From: Candidatus Thorarchaeota archaeon MP11T_1
GTDB taxonomy: Archaea; Asgardarchaeota; Thorarchaeia; Thorarchaeales; Thorarchaeaceae
DNA length: 7,379 nucleotides
Direction of reading: 5' to 3'
NCBI GenBank assembly: GCA_002825515.1
Contig: PJET01000201.1
Coordinates: 1-7,379, forward strand
A program made the translations under genes and the position numbers. Below are positions 1 to 5,561 of the stretch, piece by piece (the stretch's first letter is position 1; each line of letters begins with the position of its first letter). The notes under the pieces were generated by a model. That model saw only the letters and a program-made list of their open reading frames with translations, was not told the DNA's origin and searched no databases.

Positions 1-114
1 CCAGAATCCAAGTCTGTGGACTTAATTGATGAACATGATGTTTCTTCTAAAGAAGGTAAGCTTCCCGAAGAGCTCGTTGATGAAGTTGATCAAGTTGTTT
101 TGAGCCCAGAGTGA
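1..114 (+). CDS. C-terminal end of an unidentified protein (partial)
   Basis: Reading from base 1 gives 37 codons without interruption, ending in TGA at 112-114; the other two plus-strand frames close within the first 30 bases. The visible tail is strongly acidic (many Asp and Glu, for example the run PEELVDEVDQ) and low in aromatic residues. It shows no domain, membrane segment or catalytic motif. It looks like a disordered or helical acidic C-terminus, but the body of the protein lies outside the window, so no function can be given. It is separated from the next gene by 92 bases, so it is probably a different transcription unit or a loosely linked one. The call rests only on the open frame and plausible composition. 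Confidence 0.6.
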   Translation, partial: PESKSVDLIDEHDVSSKEGKLPEELVDEVDQVVLSPE

Positions 115-193
115 CAAACCTATTTCTATCACTTCTCAATATCTATGTAGGAGTAATACTAATTAGATGGATTCCTCGAGTTCAGCGACTACT

Positions 194-198
194 GAGGT
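194..198 (+). promoter_or_regulatory. Shine-Dalgarno site for the TTG start at 207
   Basis: GAGGT lies 8 bases before the TTG at 207, the same geometry seen before the other genes here. It supports a TTG start, from which the frame immediately encodes a signal peptide. The nearby ATGs at 167 and 200 are in a different frame that closes at 272-274. Confidence 0.6.
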
Positions 199-206
199 TA
201 TGAGGG

Positions 207-2657
207 TTGAAGACATACCATTTTACTTCATTGTTTATATTATTGATTTTGTTTTCGAGCATTTGGTCTTCTGAAATGCCTATACATAATATCGAGAATT
301 CGCCAATGGCAATGATAGATTTTATTTCAAGAGCTGACATTGCAGAACATCCTGAAATTCAAATCGCAAATAACAGTGATTTTGAAACACAAGCATGGCC
401 CGGCAACGGTTCAATAAGTAATCCCTATCGCATCGAGTCTCTTCATATAACTTCTACAACTCATTGCATTTCTATTGAAAATACAACTGTATATTTCGTG
501 ATTTCTGACTGCTTGCTCGATGGTTATAGTCCGAATCCTGATTTTGGTATATTATTGAACAATGTGAGTAATGGAGTTATCGAATTCTGTGAGATGACCG
601 AGAAGAGTCTGGCTGCATCGATTCGTCAAACAGACAACTGCAATTTTTCTAGCAACTTAATTTCAGGTTGTAGTTCTGGCTTTTACATCGATGAAAATTC
701 AGGGAATTGTCATTTCATTGACAATGACCTATCTAACGTTGATTGGGATGGTTTTTGGGTATCAGATTCGCATGATATATCAATTCTCAATAACTCGATT
801 CGTGGTGGTAGACAATTTGGTGTCTATCTAGAAAATTCTCTGGTCTGTTCTGTTTCGAATAATATCATATCGGACTTTCAATGGTATGGCCTCAAAATAT
901 ACACTTCAGGGACTTGCAGATTCGAGAACAACACGATCACTATGAATCTCATACCTCGAAGTGAATATCAATTTGGAGCATATGCTTACGACAGTTTTGG
1001 TTTGGAATTCGTCAACAATACCGTGTATGGTTTGACGGACGTAAGCTTGCAACTGGATTATGTTTCAAACGCTTTGGTTGAAAACAATACATTTGATAAT
1101 GGAGTATGCATCACTTCTGCAAATTCCGGACGTTTGTCTCACAATTTTGCAAACAACATGGTCCAAGGAAAACAGCTTTTGTATACCGAAGGATTAGCTG
1201 ATACTGTCTTGGACGGGAATTTGTACGGACAGATAATTCTAGTCGATGCGGTAAATGTTTCGGTCGTTGGCGGTATTTTTCAAAATGTATCAGCAGCAAT
1301 AACAGTCAGTCGAAGCAATAATTGTAGCATAAGATCGATTTCAGCAACAGGATGCAATATCTATAGTATATTGGTTCAGTATTGTGAAAAAGTCAAGCTA
1401 AAAGATATTTCTGTCACTGACGCCAATGCCAAAGGCATCCTTCTGCACAAGTCAATCTTCTCCGAAGTCTATCACTGCACGATAACTGATATTCGTAGTG
1501 AGATGAATATCAATGCTGGAATCGTTCTAAGCGATGATTGTGAGCATTCTCTTGTTATTGAGAATGAGATTCATCGAGTTGAGTTCACAGGAATCCATGT
1601 CTATGCATCTGATAATGTCACTATTCAAGACAACATAATTACGGATACACAAAAAGAGTCTCTTTTCCTGTTAGCAAACAAAAATTGTACTGTTATTAAC
1701 AATGATTTTCAGAATGGAGTGAGTATCTGGGAAATTTGGGATAGGGCTGAGTGGTATCATAATTTCAGTGGGAATTTCGTTGGGACAAAGGAGATTGGAT
1801 ACTTTAGAGATATTGATGACTCAATAATTGATGGGACTAACTACGGACAGCTTTTCCTTGTAAATTGCCAAAACGTTGCTGTTCAAAATTTGATGACAGA
1901 GGAGGTGATTCAAGGTTTGGCAATCACTGATAGTTCAAGCATCAGTGTACAGAATGTTGATATGTCCTCAGTATGGGCGAGGCAGTATTTCTCATATTAT
2001 GATTCATATCACGTGTTATCCATAAAGAATTCATCATTTTGCGAGATATCAGACATCAGAATAGTTACTGCAAATAGCGGAATCAAGGTTCTTTATACTA
2101 ATAATCTTTCAATCCATGATGTATCAATTTCTAATGTTGGCTATGCTATCGATGTATATAATTCACAAAATCTCACTGTCCAGTCGTGTGACATTAGAAA
2201 CAACAAAATCGGTTTCCGATGTCGAAGCCTTCATAATGGCTCACTCATTCAAAATTCCATTCTGTATAACGAAATCGGTGTCGCACTATTAGGGTGCAAT
2301 GACAATTTCATATATGAGAATGATATTGGATGGAATTCGGTTTACAATGCGTATGATGAAGTAGGTGAAAATACTTGGGACAATGGCATTGACACTGGAA
2401 ATGCATGGAGTGATTATTCTGGAACCGGTACTTATTCAATCATAGGTTCTTCTGGGAGTATAGACAGATATCCCACTCTACTCGAAAATCTCCCAACAAC
2501 AACAACAACCCCAGGACCTACTATTGTAACTACTAGCACAATTCCCCCCGATGGAAACGGAGGATTATTTGATTTTGATTTGTTTTTCATTACATCTGCT
2601 GGAATTGGAGTTGTAGCCGCCTTGATCATTGCAGTCCTAATTAAAAGAAGAAAATAG
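207..2657 (+). CDS. NosD-like right-handed beta-helix surface protein, membrane anchored
   Basis: This is an 816-residue predicted cell-surface protein. Residues 1-22 form a signal peptide (short polar start, hydrophobic core FTSLFILLILFSSIW). Residues 64-77 carry the WPGNG..NPYRIE motif that opens many archaeal beta-helix proteins. Residues about 80-720 are irregular repeats of roughly 20-25 residues rich in Asn, Ile, Val and Ser, typical of PbH1/NosD parallel beta-helix coils. Two segments about 206 residues apart (from 293 and from 498) share NGV, HNF, DG..YGQ and NV motifs, indicating an internal duplication. Residues 731-756 (GNAWSDY then DRYP) match the usual NosD-type end cap. A Thr/Pro linker at 763-781, a hydrophobic segment at about 791-812 and the tail KRRK form a stalk and anchor. 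Many N-X-S/T sequons suggest glycosylation. The fold could bind polysaccharide or mediate adhesion; no catalytic residue can be assigned. The gene appears monocistronic, and I found no convincing TATA box in 115-206. Confidence 0.9.
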   Translation: MKTYHFTSLFILLILFSSIWSSEMPIHNIENSPMAMIDFISRADIAEHPEIQIANNSDFETQAWPGNGSISNPYRIESLHITSTTHCISIENTTVYFVISDCLLDGYSPNPDFGILLNNVSNGVIEFCEMTEKSLAASIRQTDNCNFSSNLISGCSSGFYIDENSGNCHFIDNDLSNVDWDGFWVSDSHDISILNNSIRGGRQFGVYLENSLVCSVSNNIISDFQWYGLKIYTSGTCRFENNTITMNLIPRSEYQFGAYAYDSFGLEFVNNTVYGLTDVSLQLDYVSNALVENNTFDNGVCITSANSGRLSHNFANNMVQGKQLLYTEGLADTVLDGNLYGQIILVDAVNVSVVGGIFQNVSAAITVSRSNNCSIRSISATGCNIYSILVQYCEKVKLKDISVTDANAKGILLHKSIFSEVYHCTITDIRSEMNINAGIVLSDDCEHSLVIENEIHRVEFTGIHVYASDNVTIQDNIITDTQKESLFLLANKNCTVINNDFQNGVSIWEIWDRAEWYHNFSGNFVGTKEIGYFRDIDDSIIDGTNYGQLFLVNCQNVAVQNLMTEEVIQGLAITDSSSISVQNVDMSSVWARQYFSYYDSYHVLSIKNSSFCEISDIRIVTANSGIKVLYTNNLSIHDVSISNVGYAIDVYNSQNLTVQSCDIRNNKIGFRCRSLHNGSLIQNSILYNEIGVALLGCNDNFIYENDIGWNSVYNAYDEVGENTWDNGIDTGNAWSDYSGTGTYSIIGSSGSIDRYPTLLENLPTTTTTPGPTIVTTSTIPPDGNGGLFDFDLFFITSAGIGVVAALIIAVLIKRRK
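2495..2509 (+). repeat. (AAC)5 trinucleotide repeat in the Thr stalk
   Basis: Five consecutive AAC units, read in the gene's frame as ACA codons, encode the Thr run at residues 764-768 before the membrane anchor of the beta-helix protein. Unit changes would lengthen or shorten the stalk without breaking the frame. Confidence 0.9.
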
Positions 2658-2818
2658 TGATTATCAGTTGTATAGATTCTCATATACGAGAAATTCACTG
2701 TTGATTTGAAAGAGTTTGATACGAAATATTCTATTGAATGTATTAATGACACGACACAATTTCTGTTACTAGCTTCTCAAGTTTTCATCATCCTGAATCG
2801 AGTAGCATAAGCTATGAA
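2658..2818. other. Intergenic region downstream of the beta-helix gene
   Basis: This stretch shows no supported gene. There is one weak hairpin, TTCTC-ATATAC-GAGAA at about 2677-2692, with a 5-bp stem and no following T-run, and a short TAGC-ATAA-GCTA dyad at 2803-2814. Neither is convincing as a terminator or operator. No T-run of five or more, the usual archaeal termination signal, follows the stop codon at 2657. Confidence 0.5.
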
Positions 2819-2833
2819 GGTAATGTTATTACC
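2819..2833. promoter_or_regulatory. Perfect 6-bp inverted repeat, possible operator
   Basis: GGTAAT-gtt-ATTACC is a perfect dyad with a 3-base spacer. Its right end is about 31 bases upstream of the TATA-like box at 2865 and about 77 bases upstream of the first gene of the five-gene unit. Its size and position suit a dimeric transcription factor acting upstream of the basal promoter. It is not followed by a T-run and the loop is short, so a terminator is less likely. Six-base arms can occur by chance in AT-rich DNA, so the regulatory role is inference. Confidence 0.35.
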
Positions 2834-2864
2834 AGACAAATCATTCGAAGAGATTTTCAACAGA

Positions 2865-2873
2865 TTATTTAAG
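2865..2873 (+). promoter_or_regulatory. TATA-like box of the acyl-CoA gene unit
   Basis: TTATTTAAG resembles an archaeal TATA box (TTTAWA-like core). A start of transcription about 25 bases downstream would fall near 2890-2897, just ahead of the ribosome binding site at 2898-2903, giving a short leader. The preceding bases contain purines that could serve as a BRE, but no clear one is visible. This is the best promoter candidate in the gap before the five-gene unit. Confidence 0.4.
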
Positions 2874-2897
2874 TTACGTATTAGTCTTTTTGGATTT

Positions 2898-2903
2898 AAG
2901 GAG
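2898..2903 (+). promoter_or_regulatory. Shine-Dalgarno site for the winged-helix gene
   Basis: AAGGAG lies 7 bases before the ATG at 2911. It decides against the in-frame TTG at 2890, which lies upstream of this site and has no comparable sequence of its own. Confidence 0.75.
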
Positions 2904-2910
2904 AGTAAAG

Positions 2911-3183
2911 ATGTCCAACGACTTGGCCAGCCGTATTTTAACCCTACTTGCTCGCGAGTTTGAATATACTCAAGGACTGCATTCTGAGAAAGAAGATATG
3001 ATGAGTAAGCTTGGAATGGGTGACATAGATGCCTTTGATATTGCACTAAGAGAGCTGGAGGAGAAGGGATTCGCTAATCTGTGGGTGGACCCTAGGGGAA
3101 AAATCAAACTTGCCAAAATAACTTGGCGTGGCATAAATGAAATTGGTGAAGTAAAACTTCGTTATGGCTTAGAGGTGGAATGA
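2911..3183 (+). CDS. Small winged-helix DNA-binding-like protein
   Basis: This 90-residue protein fits a winged helix-turn-helix fold. Residues 4-16 form a first helix (LASRILTLLAREF). Residues 25-34 are a second helix. Residues 39-53 are the likely recognition helix (DAFDIALRELEEKGF). Residues 55-70 give a beta-wing pattern (NLWVDPRGKIKLAKIT), followed by a short helix. There is no ligand-binding or metal-binding domain and no Cys cluster, so it would be a stand-alone DNA-binding domain. The ATG at 2911 is preferred because of the AAGGAG in front of it. It is the first gene of the unit, with one base between its stop and the dehydrogenase start, which makes it a candidate regulator of the acyl-CoA genes, perhaps through the dyad at 2819-2833. 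The fold is judged by eye; the role is inferred from position. It could instead be a winged-helix protein that binds another protein. Confidence 0.8.
   Translation: MSNDLASRILTLLAREFEYTQGLHSEKEDMMSKLGMGDIDAFDIALRELEEKGFANLWVDPRGKIKLAKITWRGINEIGEVKLRYGLEVE
3172..3178 (+). promoter_or_regulatory. Shine-Dalgarno site for the acyl-CoA dehydrogenase gene
   Basis: GAGGTGG lies inside the last codons of the winged-helix gene, 6 bases before the ATG at 3185. Translation of the two genes is therefore probably coupled. Confidence 0.65.
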
Positions 3184-3184
3184 T

Positions 3185-4417
3185 ATGGATGCACTACCTT
3201 GGTGGACAGAAAAGAATAGGAAGTTTGCAGCTGAAGTTGAGGAGTTTGTTGACTCAGAGATGCGTCCTCTCGCTGACAAAATGGATCACAACCAATCTAT
3301 GAAGGTTCAGTGGGATATAAGCAAGTTTGTCGTTGACAAGGGATTCCATCCCCTCGCAATGCTTGTTGAGGAGGAACACGGCGGAAGGGGAGAGGGCTAT
3401 ACTGGGTATACAATTCTCAACGAGGAATTTGGTAGATGCTACCTTAATATCAACCCCTTACTAACGACTGTGTTTGGTGGCGGACCCATTCATCTTTTTG
3501 GCTCTCCAGAACAAAAGGAGAGGTTTCTAGCTCCAATGCTAAAGGGAGAGAAATGGACAGCAATCTGTGTCACCGAACCGGATGTTGGAAATGATGCATC
3601 CAATGTTCAGCTTTTTGCAGAGAAAGATGGTGACGAGTATGTTCTCAATGGTTGGAAACGTTACATCACACTTGGTGCAAAGGCTGACTATCTCATGACA
3701 TACACACTTACGGACTCCTCACCTGAAGCTCAAGCCACACATTCTCATTTGACTGCTTTTCTTATACCTAGGGAAACACATGGTATCACTATTGAGAAGA
3801 TAAACGAGCTTACAGGCAACGTAGAGATGTTCAACAGTGTCATTCGCTTCAAAGATGTAAGAGTGCCAGAAGATAATATGATACTTTTCGAAGGTGATGG
3901 ATGGACAGTGATGACTTCTGGTCTTAATATAGAGCGGCTAGGGATCGCTGCTACCGTTGGTCAAGCAAGAATGCTAGTTGAAACTGCAAGAGCGTATGGC
4001 AGAAGAAGAGTTCAATTTGGAGAACCAATATCAAGATATCAGACTGTCCAAATGAGAATGGCAGACATGGCTATTCGATTGAAGCTTGCTCGTACATACC
4101 TATACGGACTTGCAGCACAACTTGATAGTGGAATGGCTGATATGTTTCAGTTTGGAGTGGATGCAGCGATATGTAAAATATTCTCAACAGATGCACTGAT
4201 TGAGATTGCAGAAGATGCACTAGTGATTCTATCTGGTGATGGATATACTGAAGAATTTCTTGCGGCCTCTATCTTGAAGAATGCACTACTTACAAAAGTC
4301 ACTGGCGGAGGAAATGATGTTCTTAAGTTGTTTATTGGAAGACAGGAGTTTAAGCAGACTCCCGACCCAATGATTCTACCGCGAGTGCTACGGGGTGTTA
4401 GTCCTGATGATCTCTAG
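3185..4417 (+). CDS. Acyl-CoA dehydrogenase, isovaleryl/long-chain-type active site
   Basis: This FAD-dependent flavoenzyme is predicted to oxidise an acyl-CoA to the trans-2-enoyl-CoA, passing electrons to an electron-transfer flavoprotein. Its 410 residues are close to the usual family length of 380-410. The N-terminal helical domain spans about 5-118, the middle beta domain about 122-225 (TAICVTEPDVGNDAS at 125-139, the flavin/substrate loop usually written EPxAGSD) and the C-terminal helical domain about 235-390 (RRRVQFGEPISRYQ at 273-286; GDGYTEEF at 351-358). In medium-chain enzymes the catalytic Glu sits in a YEGTSQIQ motif; here the equivalent segment is TGGGNDVL (373-380), with Gly374 at that place. 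Glu250 in IERLGIA matches the alternative base of isovaleryl- and long-chain acyl-CoA dehydrogenases. A branched or bulky acyl-CoA is therefore plausible, but the substrate is not determined by sequence alone. The next gene follows after 12 bases, and its ribosome binding site overlaps this stop codon. Confidence 0.93.
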   Translation: MDALPWWTEKNRKFAAEVEEFVDSEMRPLADKMDHNQSMKVQWDISKFVVDKGFHPLAMLVEEEHGGRGEGYTGYTILNEEFGRCYLNINPLLTTVFGGGPIHLFGSPEQKERFLAPMLKGEKWTAICVTEPDVGNDASNVQLFAEKDGDEYVLNGWKRYITLGAKADYLMTYTLTDSSPEAQATHSHLTAFLIPRETHGITIEKINELTGNVEMFNSVIRFKDVRVPEDNMILFEGDGWTVMTSGLNIERLGIAATVGQARMLVETARAYGRRRVQFGEPISRYQTVQMRMADMAIRLKLARTYLYGLAAQLDSGMADMFQFGVDAAICKIFSTDALIEIAEDALVILSGDGYTEEFLAASILKNALLTKVTGGGNDVLKLFIGRQEFKQTPDPMILPRVLRGVSPDDL

Positions 4418-4421
4418 GAGG
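4416..4421 (+). promoter_or_regulatory. Shine-Dalgarno site overlapping a stop codon; fixes the TTG start at 4430
   Basis: AGGAGG, the strongest such site in the window, shares its first two bases with the TAG stop of the dehydrogenase. It lies 8 bases before the TTG at 4430. The ATG at 4441 is out of frame, so TTG is the supported start. Confidence 0.8.
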
Positions 4422-4429
4422 AATATCAA

Positions 4430-5188
4430 TTGAGCTTTGAATGCATTAAATATGAAGTAAAGGATGGAATCGGTTGGATAACATTCAATCGACCTGAAGT
4501 GAGGAATGCCTTATCCCGTCAAACCTGGATGGAGCTTATGCAGGTGTTGCAGGACACCTATGATGACTATACCGTGAGAGCTTTGGTCCTCACAGGTGAG
4601 GGAACAGCTTTTAGTGCGGGGTTGGACATCAAAGAGATGAGTACTATTGGTTTCAAGGGTCTTGGTGAGTTCCTAAGTGTGATTCTAGACCCAATTGAGT
4701 TACTACAACGCTATCCAAAACCTGTGATTGCGGCTGTAAATGGACATGCATATGCAGGAGGTTTTGAACTTACACTATTCTGTGACCTTGTTATCGCATC
4801 TGATAGGGCTGTTTTTGCATTTCGTGAGAATCGTCGTGGGTTAATGTCCGGTCTCTTAATAATCAGAGCTCATGAATACAATATGCGATATGTCAAGGAG
4901 CTTACATTCACTGGAAGGTCAATAGATGCCAATGAAGCATATCGAATGGGATTTTCGAACAAAGTTGTTCCTCATGATGATTTAGAGAAGGAAGTGACAG
5001 CTATATGCGAGGAAATCAAATTAGTTGCTCCGTTGTCACAAAAATTAACTAAAGAGTTCCTCAGAAGAGGTATCCGTGAGATTGGAGCCTTATGGGAACC
5101 ATTCAATGAACTATTCCGTTCGGAGGATGTTATCGAGGGCTTTGAAGCTTGGCTTGAAAAACGACCTGCGGAATGGAAAGGAAAATAG
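4430..5188 (+). CDS. Enoyl-CoA hydratase/isomerase (crotonase family)
   Basis: This 252-residue protein, of typical crotonase length (about 255-265), is predicted to add water across the double bond of a 2-enoyl-CoA, the step after the dehydrogenase encoded just upstream. The first oxyanion-hole motif is FSAGLDIKEM (61-70). The second is GHAYAGGFELTLFCD (105-119). By position, Glu113 (in GGFEL) and Glu133 (in FRENRRG) match the two catalytic glutamates Glu144 and Glu164 of rat enoyl-CoA hydratase, which favours a true hydratase over crotonase relatives lacking one of them. The segment TFTGRSIDANEAYRMGFSNKVV (159-180) is the usual family block before the C-terminal trimerisation helices. The loop after Glu133 reads RRGLMSGLL rather than the common GxxPGxGG, so substrate shape may differ from the classic short-chain enzyme. 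Other family reactions (isomerase, hydrolase) cannot be excluded. The TTG start is supported by AGGAGG at 4416-4421. Confidence 0.92.
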   Translation: MSFECIKYEVKDGIGWITFNRPEVRNALSRQTWMELMQVLQDTYDDYTVRALVLTGEGTAFSAGLDIKEMSTIGFKGLGEFLSVILDPIELLQRYPKPVIAAVNGHAYAGGFELTLFCDLVIASDRAVFAFRENRRGLMSGLLIIRAHEYNMRYVKELTFTGRSIDANEAYRMGFSNKVVPHDDLEKEVTAICEEIKLVAPLSQKLTKEFLRRGIREIGALWEPFNELFRSEDVIEGFEAWLEKRPAEWKGK

Positions 5189-5207
5189 AAATCAAAAAAT
5201 AGGAATC

Positions 5208-5212
5208 AAGGA
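5208..5212 (+). promoter_or_regulatory. Probable Shine-Dalgarno site for the SCP2 gene
   Basis: AAGGA precedes the GTG at 5223 by 10 bases. A weaker AGGA at 5201-5204 would serve the GTG at 5214 with a 9-base spacer. The two starts differ by three residues, and the sequence does not settle the choice. Confidence 0.4.
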
Positions 5213-5222
5213 AGTGTACAAA

Positions 5223-5561
5223 GTGCCAACAAAAGAAGAACTGAGGATTTCATTGGAAAAGATGATTGGGAAAATGGATGACCCAAAGTACAAGTCACGA
5301 TATGCTGACTTCAACAAAACTCTCCAATTTGAGTTCACAGATAATGAAGAAGCAACATGTCATATTATCTTCAAAGAAGGAACCGCAACAATAATTGACG
5401 GCGTTGCTGAAACAGCTGAGCTTGTGATCACAACAACCACAGATGCAATAATGGAAATAATTGCAGGTTCATTGAGTCCCACACGAGCATTCATGGGTGG
5501 AAGAGTAAAAGCAAAGGGTCCAATGAATGATCTAATCAAACTTCAGGCATTGATGAAATGA
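5223..5561 (+). CDS. Stand-alone SCP2 (sterol carrier protein 2-like) lipid-binding protein
   Basis: This 112-residue protein consists of a single SCP2 domain, a fold that holds fatty acyl chains, acyl-CoAs or other lipids in a hydrophobic tunnel. Residues 1-20 are a helix (PTKEELRISLEKMIGKM), 30-70 alternate as beta strands (NKTLQFEFTD, then a strand ending in AELVITTTT), and the C-terminal part AGSLSPTRAFMGGRVKAKG (81-99) is the family hallmark, normally seen as G.L.P..AFM.G..K..G. The frame stays open upstream to 5076 inside the hydratase gene, but that extension is not SCP2-like and overlaps a well-supported gene. A start at GTG 5223 (or GTG 5214, three residues longer) is therefore preferred. 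Its stop overlaps the synthetase start as ATGA, so the two products are likely made together. Presenting acyl-CoA between synthetase and dehydrogenase is an inference from this arrangement. No targeting signal is visible. Confidence 0.87.
   Translation: MPTKEELRISLEKMIGKMDDPKYKSRYADFNKTLQFEFTDNEEATCHIIFKEGTATIIDGVAETAELVITTTTDAIMEIIAGSLSPTRAFMGGRVKAKGPMNDLIKLQALMK

Noticed and set aside
167..274. A 35-codon open frame starting at ATG 167 (with another in-frame ATG at 200) overlapping the start of the beta-helix gene.
   Set aside because: Its best upstream purine run (AGGAG at 149-153) is 13 bases away, the peptide has no recognisable features, and most of it overlaps a signal peptide in another frame. 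A leader peptide cannot be excluded but is not supported.
1111..1299. Minus-strand open frame of 62 codons inside the beta-helix gene.
   Set aside because: It is a shadow of a long gene with a clear coding pattern, and has no recognisable protein features.
2677..2692. Hairpin TTCTC-ATATAC-GAGAA after the beta-helix gene as a terminator.
   Set aside because: The stem is only 5 AT-rich pairs and is not followed by a T-run; archaeal termination relies mainly on T-runs.
2890..2910. An upstream TTG start for the winged-helix gene.
   Set aside because: The strong AAGGAG at 2898-2903 lies downstream of this TTG and is correctly spaced for the ATG at 2911.
2432..3046. Minus-strand open frames at 2432-2752 and 2777-3046.
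   Set aside because: They lie opposite real genes and the intergenic gap, show no domain-like composition, and lack convincing ribosome binding sites. The Val run in the first is just the reverse of the Thr repeat.
5076..5222. A 5' extension of the SCP2 frame to ATG 5076.
   Set aside because: It would overlap the well-supported hydratase gene by 113 bases. The extra residues are basic and unlike SCP2 proteins, and GTG starts with purine-rich sites exist at 5214 and 5223.
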